DNA from: an uncultured Macromonas sp.
Lineage (GTDB): Bacteria > Pseudomonadota > Gammaproteobacteria > Burkholderiales > Burkholderiaceae
Assembly (NCBI GenBank): GCA_946481585.1
Contig: CAMLOF010000019.1
Location: 1 to 20,896, forward strand
Length of the DNA: 20,896 nucleotides
Direction of reading: 5' to 3'
Numbering within the stretch: position 1 is the first letter of the stretch; every line of letters begins with the position of its first letter. The position numbers and the translations under genes were made by a program. The notes beneath the pieces are model-generated. The model was given only the letters and a program-made list of their open reading frames with translations, was not told the DNA's origin and made no database searches. Shown piece by piece: positions 1-7,607 of the stretch.

Positions 1-2
1 AC

Positions 3-347
3 CACGACCCGAACAACTGGCCGCTGCTGCGCGAGGCGCTCAAGGCCATGGGCCGTGCCGACCTGATTGGCAACGGCAAGCAGCATTTGATTCCTACCTT
101 CCAGCCGCTGACCGACGGCGGCTACCAAAGTGCGCGGCGCAAGAACAGCACGCCCGCAGAGCGGAGTGGGGCGGGGGCGGGCAAGCCCGGGCAACCTGCT
201 GCCAAGAGCGGTGGGACGGCACAGCGTGGTGCGGCTGGGTCGCAGCCGCCGCGCGGCCGCCTGCTGACCCAGCACACGGGGTTGCCCCCCAGGGAAACGG
301 GCAGTGGCCGACCCAAGACCGGGGCAAAACGCCCTGGTGGCCGCTGA
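3..347 (+). CDS. YgiQ-family radical SAM protein, C-terminal part only
   Basis: The gene enters from outside the window and only its last 114 codons are visible, in the frame starting at base 3. The visible start, HDPNNWPLLREALKAMGRAD followed by LIGNGKQHLIP, is the typical end of YgiQ-family radical SAM proteins. The cluster-binding cysteines and the radical SAM barrel lie upstream and cannot be seen. The last 70 or so residues form a low-complexity tail rich in Arg, Lys, Gly, Pro, Ala and Ser, probably disordered; such tails are common in betaproteobacterial YgiQ homologues. The function of YgiQ is not established. The stop is 18 bp from the end of the convergent regulator gene, with no terminator hairpin visible. 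The family call rests on the short conserved segment, so it is good but not certain. Confidence 0.8.
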   Translation, partial: HDPNNWPLLREALKAMGRADLIGNGKQHLIPTFQPLTDGGYQSARRKNSTPAERSGAGAGKPGQPAAKSGGTAQRGAAGSQPPRGRLLTQHTGLPPRETGSGRPKTGAKRPGGR

Positions 348-365
348 CTCAGGCCTTCGCCAGGT

Positions 366-839
366 TCAGTCGGCGTAGTCCAGCGGCAGCGCGGTGGTGA
401 ACTTCAGTTCCTCCATCGCGAAGCTGGAACTCACGTCTGACAAGTCCACCTCGCGTATCAGGCGCTTGTAGATCTGGTCGTAAGCAGCAATGTCTGGTGC
501 CACCACGCGCAACAGGTAGTCCACATCACCGCTCATGCGGTAGAACTCCACCACTTCAGGAATGGCGCGCACCGCGTCGCGAAAGCGCTCGAACCAGGCT
601 TGGCTGTGCTGGTTGGTGCGTATGGCCACGAACACCGTTACACCCAGGTTGACCTTGCGTGGGTCCACCAAGGCAACCTGCCTAGCGATGAAGCCGTGCT
701 CGCGCAGGCGTTGCACGCGCCGCCAGCATGGCGTGGTGGACAGGTTTACCGCCTGGGCCAGATCGGTCAGAGGTGTTTCGGCATCTTGTTGAAGGATGCT
801 CAAAAGCTTTCGATCAATAGCGTCTAGTTTCTTCTTCAT
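366..839 (-). CDS. Lrp/AsnC family transcriptional regulator
   Basis: This is a 157-residue protein of the usual Lrp/AsnC length (150-165). Residues about 5-65 form the N-terminal winged helix-turn-helix, opening with LDAIDRKLLSILQQDAE and followed by TDLAQAVNLSTTPCWRRVQRL, where the SxxPxWRR stretch is the recognition helix typical of the family. Residues about 70-150 form the RAM ligand-binding/oligomerisation domain, including EVVEFYRMSGDVDYLLRVV. Members of the family sense amino acids and usually control an adjacent amino acid gene. Here the gene is divergent from an amino acid racemase across 119 bp that contains an Lrp-like palindrome ending a few bases before this start codon, so autoregulation and control of the racemase are inferred. 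The effector cannot be read from the sequence. Confidence 0.93.
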   Translation of the reverse strand: MKKKLDAIDRKLLSILQQDAETPLTDLAQAVNLSTTPCWRRVQRLREHGFIARQVALVDPRKVNLGVTVFVAIRTNQHSQAWFERFRDAVRAIPEVVEFYRMSGDVDYLLRVVAPDIAAYDQIYKRLIREVDLSDVSSSFAMEELKFTTALPLDYAD

Positions 840-847
840 TTTTATTC

Positions 848-864
848 TTGGAAATTTTTTCTAA
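848..864. promoter_or_regulatory. Candidate Lrp/AsnC-family operator between regulator and racemase
   Basis: TTGGAAA-TTT-TTTCTAA is a 17-bp inverted repeat with one mismatched arm position and an all-T centre, set in an A/T-rich patch (841-869) inside GC-rich DNA. The form (purine-rich arm, A/T core, pyrimidine-rich arm) matches the general Lrp-family consensus. It ends 9 bp from the regulator start and lies 95 bp upstream of the racemase start, so it could serve both divergent genes. The assignment to the adjacent regulator is an inference. The rest of the 119-bp gap shows no strong -35/-10 pair. Confidence 0.5.
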
Positions 865-958
865 TTATTGCGCTTGTTGCTCCGTTATTCACAAGCTGTT
901 TTTGCGGCTGCAGGCGCACACTTGCGTGCACTCGCACAACCCATGAACGGAGCCAGAG

Positions 959-1651
959 TTGAAGACGATCGGATTGATCGGTGGAATGAGCTGGGAGTCC
1001 ACCACCCTGTACTATCAAATCATCAACCGCGAAGTGGCGCGCCGCCGTGGCGGCTTGAGCAGTGCGAAGCTGAACCTGGTGAGCCTGGATTTTCAGGACA
1101 TCGCATCGCGCCAACGCCAGGGTGACTGGCCGGGAATGGCTGCCATCCTGGCGGGGGCGGCCCAGCAACTCCAGTCCACCGGAGCTGACTGTGTATTGAT
1201 TGGCACAAACACCATGCACAAGGTCGCCCCCGAAGTGCAGGCCGCTACCGATGTACCCCTGCTGCATATTGCAGACGTGACCGCTGACGCCATCATCCGA
1301 ATGGGGCTGGGCACGGTGGGGTTGATGGGTACATCCTTCACCATGGAGCAACCCTTCTACGTGGAACGGCTGGCGGAACGCGGTATCGCATGCGTCGTGC
1401 CCAACCAAAGGCAGCGAGCCGAGATACATCGCATCATTTTTGAAGAACTCTGCCAGGGCAGGGTACTGGACACTTCGCGCAAGTGGCTGCAGATGTGCAT
1501 AGCCGATCTGCAGGCGCGTGGCGCTCAGGGAGTGGTGCTGGGGTGTACAGAATTGCCGCTCATCCTTCGCCCGGGTGACTGCGCCTTGCCCATGTTCGAC
1601 ACCACGGCCTTGCACGCCATGGCCGCCGTCGATTTCGCACTGGCAGACTGA
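959..1651 (+). CDS. Aspartate/glutamate racemase family protein, YgeA-type amino acid racemase
   Basis: The 230-residue protein opens with MKTIGLIGGMSWESTTLYY, the N-terminal signature of the PLP-independent aspartate/glutamate racemase family. The first catalytic position reads GTNTMHK with Thr83, and the second reads LGCTELPL with Cys196. A Thr/Cys pair instead of two cysteines is what is described for E. coli YgeA (Thr83/Cys197), a broad-specificity amino acid racemase, so this looks like the same subgroup rather than a true Asp or Glu racemase. The start is a TTG codon at 959, chosen because GGAG (949-952) lies 6 bp ahead and because the alignment to the family begins here. The gene is divergent from an Lrp-family regulator, which suggests amino-acid-dependent expression. 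The substrate is unknown. Confidence 0.9.
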   Translation: MKTIGLIGGMSWESTTLYYQIINREVARRRGGLSSAKLNLVSLDFQDIASRQRQGDWPGMAAILAGAAQQLQSTGADCVLIGTNTMHKVAPEVQAATDVPLLHIADVTADAIIRMGLGTVGLMGTSFTMEQPFYVERLAERGIACVVPNQRQRAEIHRIIFEELCQGRVLDTSRKWLQMCIADLQARGAQGVVLGCTELPLILRPGDCALPMFDTTALHAMAAVDFALAD

Positions 1652-1672
1652 CGCGTCGCCCGCCGTGAGCAA

Positions 1673-2566
1673 TCAAGCTGGCAGGGTGTGCAAAGGGATG
1701 TCTTTCTGCACGGCCAGTCGCTCCAGTTGCCGCCTGGTTTTGCCTGCTACGAAGGCGGCAATGCCGTCGTGGGTGGCAGGCTCGAACATGGTCGCGTAAG
1801 CGGTGATCTTTACGTTCGCGGCCTGGCACAAGGCCAGTGCAAAGTGCGGCTCCAGCGCCGCCAGGGCCACGCGCCCGTCCTTGCAGGGGTAGATTCGGTA
1901 GCCCGCGTGAGCGCCGCCTACGGCAGCGTCGGGCAGTGTGAGGCCCCACGTGCGGGGCAGGGCGAGCCATGCCGCCGCGTCGGACAATGCCACCTCCTGA
2001 AGGCTGCCTTTGCCGCTATTTTTTGCAGCCAGTGTGGCTTGCAAGACGGCTTCGCTGGCAAGCAGTGCGCCGCCCATGTCTGCGAACAACGTAGGTGGCA
2101 TGGACAGGCCACTGATCAGGCCAGCGTCGGCCAGGTATGTGAGGTCGTGCCCTGGCTCTTCCGCCCGCTCTCCAGGGCTGCCGACGATGGTCACCATCGA
2201 GAGCGCAGGATAGGACTTGCGCAGCGTTTTCCATTCCAGCCCCAGCTTGCGCAGCGCGGACGGGCGGAACGATGTGAGCAGTACGTCCGTGGTTTCCAGC
2301 AGCTTGCGCAACTTCGCCTGACCTTCGTCTGTCTTGAGGTTGGTCACCACCCGGTGTATGCCCCGGTGCAAGGCCTGGTAGGCGGTGGGGCTGTACTGCG
2401 CCATGGGGTCACCGCTGGAGGCACCAACTGGTGCAGGGGCCTCCAGCTTTGTGCAACGGGCACCCATGGCATGCAGACGCAGCAGAGCGGCAGGGCCGGG
2501 CAGGTTGAGAGCAAGGCTGAGCACGCGTACGCCGCGCAGGGGTTTGAGGGGTTTCATGCCCCTCAT
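1673..2566 (-). CDS. Class III CoA-transferase family protein, 2-methylacyl-CoA racemase-like
   Basis: The protein (297 residues from the start chosen) belongs to the CaiB/BaiF family: PLRGVRVLSLALNLPGPAAL near the N-terminus, then LKTDEGQAKLRKLLETTDVL. It has the features of alpha-methylacyl-CoA racemases: GHDLTYLA (His140, Asp141), FADMGGALLA (Asp163) and ALEPHF (Glu239), which correspond to the catalytic His/Asp/Glu set known from the mycobacterial enzyme. It is shorter than the usual 350-400 residues. It probably acts on an acyl-CoA, by racemisation or CoA transfer; the substrate is unknown. It is the last gene of a four-gene minus-strand operon, starting 16 bp after mgsA. The reading frame stays open upstream into mgsA, so the start is uncertain: ATG at 2566 (weak GAG upstream) or ATG at 2557 (AGGGG too close). 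Confidence 0.82.
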   Translation of the reverse strand: MRGMKPLKPLRGVRVLSLALNLPGPAALLRLHAMGARCTKLEAPAPVGASSGDPMAQYSPTAYQALHRGIHRVVTNLKTDEGQAKLRKLLETTDVLLTSFRPSALRKLGLEWKTLRKSYPALSMVTIVGSPGERAEEPGHDLTYLADAGLISGLSMPPTLFADMGGALLASEAVLQATLAAKNSGKGSLQEVALSDAAAWLALPRTWGLTLPDAAVGGAHAGYRIYPCKDGRVALAALEPHFALALCQAANVKITAYATMFEPATHDGIAAFVAGKTRRQLERLAVQKDIPLHTLPA

Positions 2567-2582
2567 GTTAATCAAGCTCGTG

Positions 2583-2954
2583 TCAGTGCTGGCTTTGCAG
2601 TTGCCGGAGCAGCAACCGGGCGGTTGCGGTGTTGGTGGCGCAGGGCACGTTGTGCACGTCACAGGCGCGCACCAGTGCGTTGATGTCGGGTTCGTGCGGC
2701 TGGGGTGTCATCGGATCGCGCAAAAAGACGACGGCATCAATTCCGCCGACCGCCAGGCGCGCGCCTATCTGCAAGTCGCCCCCCAGCGGGCCGCTGAGCA
2801 GCCTTTCCACGCTGAGGCCAACTTCGCTCTCCAGCCGTCCACCCGTGGTGCCCGTGGCGCACAAGGTGCACTGGCTCAGCCAGTCGCGGAACTCGCGTGC
2901 CAGCAGAACCATGTCGGCCTTGCGACCGTCGTGGGCTATCAGTGCAATGCGCAT
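2583..2954 (-). CDS. mgsA: Methylglyoxal synthase
   Basis: Methylglyoxal synthase converts dihydroxyacetone phosphate to methylglyoxal and phosphate, bypassing lower glycolysis. The 123-residue protein carries the whole active site relative to E. coli MgsA: AHDGRK (His8, Lys12), ATGTTG (Thr34, Thr37), SGPLGGD (Ser54, Gly55, Asp60), the DP at Asp80, and HEPD (His87, Asp90). E. coli MgsA has 152 residues; here the N-terminal extension and the last helix are missing, so this is a minimal single-domain form. The start at 2954 follows GAGG with an 8-bp spacer, and that GAGG overlaps the stop of the upstream reductase gene, so translation is probably coupled. The open frame extends upstream, but that part is antisense-like sequence of the reductase frame region and lacks family similarity. 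Confidence 0.93.
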   Translation of the reverse strand: MRIALIAHDGRKADMVLLAREFRDWLSQCTLCATGTTGGRLESEVGLSVERLLSGPLGGDLQIGARLAVGGIDAVVFLRDPMTPQPHEPDINALVRACDVHNVPCATNTATARLLLRQLQSQH

Positions 2955-2964
2955 GGTGTGTACC

Positions 2965-4005
2965 TCAAAGCCGCTGGTCGGTGGACGGGCGCTTCCACAG
3001 GTTGATGCCACCGTCGATGGCGTGCTGGTCGATGGCGGAAAGTTCGTCGGCGCTGAAGTCCAGGCGTTTGAGCGCGCCAACGAGCTCCACGATCTGTTCC
3101 GGGCGGCTGGCACCGATGAGGGCGGAAGTCATGCCGGGGTGGCGCAGCACCCAGGCCACGGCCATCTGGGCCAGGCTCTGGCCGCGTGCCTGAGCAATCT
3201 CGTTGAGCGCACGCACGTGTTTGAGGTTCTGATCGCTCAGGTGTTCCGCCTTGAGCGAGCCGCCGCCGGGGCGGTTGATGCGAGCGTCCTGCGGTACGCC
3301 CTGCAGGTACTTACCCGTGAGCAGGCCCTGTGCCAGTGGGCTGAAGGCGATGCAGCCCATGCCCAGGTCGTCTAGGGTGTCGATCAGTTCTTCCTCGATC
3401 CAGCGGTTGAGCAGGCTGTAGGAGGGTTGGTGGATCAGGCAGGGCACGCCCATTTCCTTGAGCAGCGCCACGGCTTCGCGCGTCTTGCCTGCGGAATAGC
3501 TGGAAATGCCCACGTACAGCGCCTTGCCTTGCTTCACGGCGCTGGCCAGCGCGCCCATGGTTTCTTCCAGGGGGGTGTCCGGGTCAAAACGGTGGGAATA
3601 GAAGATGTCCACGTAGTCCAGCCCCATGCGCTTGAGACTTTGGTCCAGGCTGGCCAGCACGTATTTGCGCGAGCCGCCACCCTGCCCGTAGGGGCCGGGC
3701 CACATGTCGTAGCCAGCCTTGGAGGAGATGACGAGTTCGTCCCGGTAGGGGCGGAAATCGCGGCGCAGGTGCTCGCCGAAGTTGGCCTCAGCGCTACCGT
3801 AGGGCGGGCCGTAGTTGTTGGCCAGGTCGAAATGGGTGATGCCCAGGTCGAAGGCCGTGCGCAACATGGCACGTTGCGTTTCCAGCGGCGTGGTGCCACC
3901 AAAGTTGTGCCACAGGCCCAGCGTGATGGCGGGCAGCTTGAGGCCGCTGCGGCCGCAGCGGCGGTAGATCATTTCCTGATAGCGGTCGGAGGCGGCGTGG
4001 TACAT
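2965..4005 (-). CDS. gpr: L-glyceraldehyde 3-phosphate / methylglyoxal reductase, aldo/keto reductase
   Basis: This 346-residue aldo/keto reductase has the same length and near-identical motif order as E. coli YghZ (Gpr): [89 protein letters not shown] and ALIGASR. The catalytic tetrad is visible as Asp60, Tyr65, Lys96 and His138. E. coli Gpr reduces L-glyceraldehyde 3-phosphate and also methylglyoxal with NADPH in the cytoplasm. The gene starts 10 bp after the MFS gene, with GAGG 8 bp before the ATG, and is followed within 10 bp by methylglyoxal synthase. That neighbour makes methylglyoxal or related triose metabolites the likely physiological substrates, which is an inference. Confidence 0.92.
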   Translation of the reverse strand: MYHAASDRYQEMIYRRCGRSGLKLPAITLGLWHNFGGTTPLETQRAMLRTAFDLGITHFDLANNYGPPYGSAEANFGEHLRRDFRPYRDELVISSKAGYDMWPGPYGQGGGSRKYVLASLDQSLKRMGLDYVDIFYSHRFDPDTPLEETMGALASAVKQGKALYVGISSYSAGKTREAVALLKEMGVPCLIHQPSYSLLNRWIEEELIDTLDDLGMGCIAFSPLAQGLLTGKYLQGVPQDARINRPGGGSLKAEHLSDQNLKHVRALNEIAQARGQSLAQMAVAWVLRHPGMTSALIGASRPEQIVELVGALKRLDFSADELSAIDQHAIDGGINLWKRPSTDQRL

Positions 4006-4015
4006 GGTTTGAACC

Positions 4016-5218
4016 TCAATGGGTGGACGGAGGAGGTGGGGTGGGTACGAAGCGAGAGCCCCAGGCGAGCGTGGCGGACGTCACGACCACCAAGCCCAGT
4101 GCCCAGGTGAGCGACCACGCCTCGGCAACGGCGCCGATGAGCGGGGGTCCAATCAGGAAACCACTGTAGCCGATGGATGACACGGTGGCTATGGCAGAGG
4201 CGCGGGCGGTTCCCGGTACATGCGTGGAGGCGTTGTAAAGGATGGGCACAACCATGGCCAGACCCACGCCTACCAAGGCAAAGCCCACAAACGACAGCAC
4301 TGGCGATCCAGACAGCAAAACCGCAGCCATGGCCACGGCGCTGATGCCACCACCCGCTTGCAGCAACGTGCGCTCGGGGTACCGGTGGCGCAGGGCATCG
4401 CCCCCGAAGCGTGCCATCGCCATGGCGGCCGAGAACACGGCGTAGCCTATGGCGGCGCGGTCTTGTGCCATGCCCACCTCCTGTTTGAGGTAAAGCACGC
4501 TCCAGTCGTACATGGCCCCTTCTGCGCTCATGCCAGCAAAGATGAGCAGGCCCAGCACCAGCAACTGGCCATGGGGCCACAGTCGGCGGCGGGAGGCGTG
4601 GCTTTCTGGAGTGGTTTCCGAAGGCGCATCAATCAGACCGCCGGCAGTGACGGCCACCCAGGTCAGCACCAGAAGACCTATGCCCGAAAGCTGCCAGGCA
4701 GGGGGCAGATCGGTGCGAAGCAGCGCGGCGGCCAGCATGGCGCCCGCCATGCCGCCCACGCTGAAGCTGCCATGCAGGTTGCCCATGATGGGCCGCCCCG
4801 CGCGCGCCTCAAGCATTGAGCCCTCTGTGTTGATCGCTACGTCATACAAGCTCATGGCCGCGCCAAACAGAAACATGGCGGGCAATAGACCCCAAAGTCC
4901 CGGCCACCAGAGGGCGCTGCCCACAGAGAGTGCCATCGCCAACGCACACACATGGACCGCGCGGCGCACACCCAGCCACGCCACCATGCGACCGGCAACC
5001 AGCAGCGAGGCGATGGCGCCCATGGCGATGGTCAGCAACACCAGCGACAAAGAGCCTTCACTCAAACCGTATGTGGACTTGGCCGAAGGGATGTGCACTC
5101 CCCACGCGCCCCCTGTGACACCCAGTGCGACGAACTGGGCGCGTGTGGCCCAGCGGGCGCGGCGCAGACTGTCAGAAGTGGGTGTGATGGATGGATAAAG
5201 GCAGGGCTTGAGTGACAT
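4016..5218 (-). CDS. MFS transporter, YbjJ/fucose-permease-like
   Basis: The 400-residue protein is a 12-helix major facilitator. After a short cytosolic N-terminus, helix 1 begins at ARWATRAQFVALGVTGGAWG, the loop motif GRMVAWLGVRRAV follows helix 2, and a hydrophilic central loop (about residues 200-225, SETTPESHASRRRLWPHGQ) separates the two six-helix halves. The phrase LYDVAINTEGSMLEARAGRPIMGNLHGSFSVGGM is a hallmark of the YbjJ-like subgroup (shown here only as a family trait). The substrate is unknown; homologues have been annotated as sugar or drug transporters. It is the first gene of the minus-strand operon MFS-gpr-mgsA-CoA-transferase, so export or import of a sugar-, aldehyde- or acid-type metabolite is possible. 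The start ATG at 5218 has only a weak Shine-Dalgarno (AAGA). Confidence 0.85.
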   Translation of the reverse strand: MSLKPCLYPSITPTSDSLRRARWATRAQFVALGVTGGAWGVHIPSAKSTYGLSEGSLSLVLLTIAMGAIASLLVAGRMVAWLGVRRAVHVCALAMALSVGSALWWPGLWGLLPAMFLFGAAMSLYDVAINTEGSMLEARAGRPIMGNLHGSFSVGGMAGAMLAAALLRTDLPPAWQLSGIGLLVLTWVAVTAGGLIDAPSETTPESHASRRRLWPHGQLLVLGLLIFAGMSAEGAMYDWSVLYLKQEVGMAQDRAAIGYAVFSAAMAMARFGGDALRHRYPERTLLQAGGGISAVAMAAVLLSGSPVLSFVGFALVGVGLAMVVPILYNASTHVPGTARASAIATVSSIGYSGFLIGPPLIGAVAEAWSLTWALGLVVVTSATLAWGSRFVPTPPPPSTH

Positions 5219-5359
5219 GTTCTTGAGTCATGTTTTATGGGTACATCCTACTCATGTTGGAAAACCTTTGCATAAACGTTGATAAAACTGCGTCCTCTTT
5301 AGGTGAGAAATAGAGTTACGTAACCAACAAGATGCTGAATTTCAGGGTTTACACCTTGT

Positions 5360-5373
5360 TGCAAACGATTGCA
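5360..5373. promoter_or_regulatory. LacI-family operator upstream of the porin gene
   Basis: TGCAAACGATTGCA is a 14-bp inverted repeat with a central CG, the standard LacI/GalR-family operator layout. It lies 86 bp before the porin start. A nearly exact reverse-complement copy (13 of 14 bases) lies at 7608-7621 in front of the ABC operon, and a LacI-family gene lies between them, so both are probably bound by that regulator. The remaining 241-bp gap (5219-5459) between the divergent MFS and porin genes is A/T-richer than its surroundings; I could not define a convincing -35/-10 pair for either gene. Confidence 0.75.
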
Positions 5374-5459
5374 TGAATGCTTCAATCCGGTCGCGTCTGT
5401 TGGTCGCTCCAAGACGGCCCAGGCAGCAAATCCAACCTTCAAGAACCCGGAGATATTCA

Positions 5460-6371
5460 ATGCAGCAGTTTCTCAAGCCGTCCGCCGTTGCCGCCATGCT
5501 GGTGGCCTGTTCGCTGAGTGCTCAAGCCGACGTCAAATTCGATGCCAACATCGAAACCAACACCACTTACAAATCCGGTCGAGACAACCCGTCGACTGCA
5601 AGTACCTTCGATAACGGCGGCCGTATCGAAATCAACGCCAACGCTGAGTTGCTGCGCCAGGGTGAATACTTCGTCAACGCCCGTGGCTCGCTGCTCCTCG
5701 GCCTGAACGCTGACACTGGTATCGACGACGCCTGGATTCAGTTCGGCAACAGCACCTGGGACTTCAAGCTCGGCCGCTTTGAGGCGGTCGACCTGTTCCC
5801 GCTGGGCAAGGACACTCTTGTGGAAAGCGTGGCAGGGGGAACTTATCGCGCCAACGTGCTGCGTGGGCGTTTCAAGGACGATCAGTTCCATGGTGCAGTT
5901 GGCCTCAACGCCAGCCCCAACCTGCGCTTCGAGCTGGGGTTGATTTCTTACAAGGGCGAAAAGACCGGCATCGTCGAACAGGGTGTTCGCCCCGTGGCTG
6001 TCTACACCAATGGTGCACTGACGCTGCGCGCAGGTATCGAGCACTTTGACCGGGGCGCGGGCAACCAGAGCGGCTTCGGTCTGTCGGCTGGTTACGCGGT
6101 GAGTAAGGATGGCTACGTCAATGCCAGCTACGCCAAGAGCAGCGACGTGAATGCTTCGTCCTTTGGTCTGAATGCCACTTTCGGTCCGGCAGGCGTGGGT
6201 TTGATCCACGACAAGACCGCAGCCGGAAAGTCCAACACCTATTACGCGGCCTATAGCTTCCCGCTGTTCGGCGTCAAAGGTGCCTCCATTACCCCGGCTA
6301 TCAGTCACTCTACGCATACGGGCCAAGACGGTCTGACCGCGGTTCGAGTCAGGTTGAACTACGCCTTCTAA
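5460..6371 (+). CDS. Outer-membrane porin, probable carbohydrate (glyco)porin
   Basis: The 303-residue protein has a signal peptide (MQQFLKPSAVAAMLVACSLS, cleaved after AQA at residue 23) and then a mature domain of alternating polar/aromatic strands, ending in a C-terminal phenylalanine (RLNYAF), the usual signal for outer-membrane barrel insertion. The segment DDAWIQFGNSTWDFKLGRFE followed by AVDLFPLGKD resembles RafY-like glycoporins, but the match is from memory. It is short for a 16-strand porin. The ATG at 5460 is preferred because GGAG (5449-5452) is 7 bp upstream and the signal peptide begins there; an in-frame ATG at 5373 overlaps the operator and lacks a ribosome site. An operator shared with the downstream ABC operon argues for a role in oligosaccharide entry. 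Codon use is visibly less GC-rich than in the neighbouring housekeeping genes. Confidence 0.85.
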   Translation: MQQFLKPSAVAAMLVACSLSAQADVKFDANIETNTTYKSGRDNPSTASTFDNGGRIEINANAELLRQGEYFVNARGSLLLGLNADTGIDDAWIQFGNSTWDFKLGRFEAVDLFPLGKDTLVESVAGGTYRANVLRGRFKDDQFHGAVGLNASPNLRFELGLISYKGEKTGIVEQGVRPVAVYTNGALTLRAGIEHFDRGAGNQSGFGLSAGYAVSKDGYVNASYAKSSDVNASSFGLNATFGPAGVGLIHDKTAAGKSNTYYAAYSFPLFGVKGASITPAISHSTHTGQDGLTAVRVRLNYAF

Positions 6372-6395
6372 GCGTTTCCCAGGCTCTTTTTTTTC

Positions 6396-6427
6396 GGCCC
6401 GCAGCCCTTAAGGCTGCGGGCCTTTTT
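6396..6427 (+). terminator. Strong rho-independent terminator after the porin gene
   Basis: An 11-bp perfect stem, GGCCCGCAGCC (6396-6406) and GGCTGCGGGCC (6412-6422), closes a 5-base CTTAA loop and is followed by five T residues. It starts 24 bp after the porin stop and separates the porin transcript from the LacI gene. An extra run of eight T residues (6387-6394) precedes the stem; it gives no U-tract on the opposite strand, so the element works in the plus direction. Confidence 0.93.
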
Positions 6428-6473
6428 GTTGGCGGTGACAGGCATGGCAGTCATGAAATGAAATAATCGGCCC

Positions 6474-7550
6474 ATGCCTGAACGTTCTTCCTCTAGGCGT
6501 GCTGTAGCCGATTCGCAAGAACCGGTCACGCACGCTCCGCCCCCGTCCCGCAAACGCATGCAGATGACGGACATCGCTCGGCTGGCGGGTGTGTCGGTAT
6601 CAACGGTTTCACGAGCGTTAAGCGGTAGTCCTCAAATTCCTGAGGCCACGCGCAGCCGTATAGCTGAGTTGGCGCGCTCACTCAACTACAGTGTGAACGT
6701 AGGGGCTGCTAACCTGCGCAAGCGTGACATCCAGACGGTGGGGGTCACCATACTTGGTGACAGCATGCAGGCCATTTCCGACCCGTTTCTGTTGAGTATC
6801 TTGGGCGCGGTCGCTGATGCGCTGGATGAGCGGGGCATGAGCCTGTTGCTGAGTCGGCTGAAGGATGACCGTATGCACCTGATGGCACCGATGGTGGCCA
6901 GTGGGCAGGTCGCGGGACTCATCGTCATTGGTCAGCTCACCTGGCATGAACACTTGAATGAATTGGCACGCCAAGGGGTGCCAATGGCCGTTTGGGGGGC
7001 ATGTCTGCCAGATGCCATGTACTCGGTGGTCGGTGGGGACAACGCTCAAGGTGGCTACCTGGCAACGATGCATCTGCTGCAGCGCGGCTGCAAACGCATT
7101 GCCTTTTTTGGTGACAAGGCGCACCCTGAAGCTGGATTGCGATACCAAGGCTACCGGCGCGCTTTGGACGAGGCGGGTATTGAGCCTGACCCAAAGCTGG
7201 AGCAGTCTTTTCTGTTTGGTGACACGCGCGTACGGCATGTGATTGATGACTGGTTGGCTCAGAACATTGAGTTTGACGCTGTGTTTGCCAACAGTGACGT
7301 TACGGCCATTTCAATTATTGGGGCGCTGAGCGAAAGAGGTATTTCCGTACCTGCGGAAATAAAGGTAGTTGGTTATGACGACATCTTGCTCTCAGCTCAT
7401 ATGCATCCGTCGTTGACCACGGTGCGTCAACCCACCGCCCTGGCAGGCAAGGCGCTGGTGGACATGCTTTTTGACTCGATTGCGCACCGTTCCAGGCGTA
7501 CGGTGGTTCTACCTACGGAACTTATCGTTCGAGACAGCACTGGCGGCTGA
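6474..7550 (+). CDS. LacI-family transcriptional regulator of the alpha-glucoside locus
   Basis: The 358-residue protein has a LacI helix-turn-helix (about residues 31-52, MTDIARLAGVSVSTVSRALS), a hinge region ending in AANLRKRDIQ, and a periplasmic-binding-protein-like effector domain (about 87-350) with VGVTILG, IVIGQ, GGDNAQGGYLATMHLL, FANSDVTAISIIGALSERG and VVGYDDI. About 30 residues precede the DNA-binding domain, which is more than usual. No good Shine-Dalgarno precedes the ATG at 6474; ATGs at 6558 or 6564 would give a family-length protein, so the start is uncertain. It lies between the porin and the ABC operon, both preceded by the same operator, and so is inferred to repress them in the absence of an alpha-glucoside. 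This corresponds to AglR/ThuR in rhizobial loci. Confidence 0.93.
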   Translation: MPERSSSRRAVADSQEPVTHAPPPSRKRMQMTDIARLAGVSVSTVSRALSGSPQIPEATRSRIAELARSLNYSVNVGAANLRKRDIQTVGVTILGDSMQAISDPFLLSILGAVADALDERGMSLLLSRLKDDRMHLMAPMVASGQVAGLIVIGQLTWHEHLNELARQGVPMAVWGACLPDAMYSVVGGDNAQGGYLATMHLLQRGCKRIAFFGDKAHPEAGLRYQGYRRALDEAGIEPDPKLEQSFLFGDTRVRHVIDDWLAQNIEFDAVFANSDVTAISIIGALSERGISVPAEIKVVGYDDILLSAHMHPSLTTVRQPTALAGKALVDMLFDSIAHRSRRTVVLPTELIVRDSTGG

Positions 7551-7607
7551 GGGGCTCCAGGTTACGTTCGAGGTACAAATTTCAGCGAAGTGGGGTAAAC
7601 CCTGTAA

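Noticed and set aside
842..1672. A 276-codon minus-strand open frame covering the racemase gene
   Set aside because: The racemase on the plus strand has both catalytic motifs and a ribosome site; the minus frame looks like a complement shadow.
1688..2683. A 331-codon plus-strand open frame opposite the CoA-transferase gene
   Set aside because: The minus-strand protein has clear CaiB/BaiF motifs and catalytic residues; the plus-strand one has none and overlaps two genes.
6387..6427. The porin terminator as a bidirectional terminator
   Set aside because: The T-run before the stem would have to be an A-run to give a U-tract on the minus strand, and no minus-strand gene ends here.
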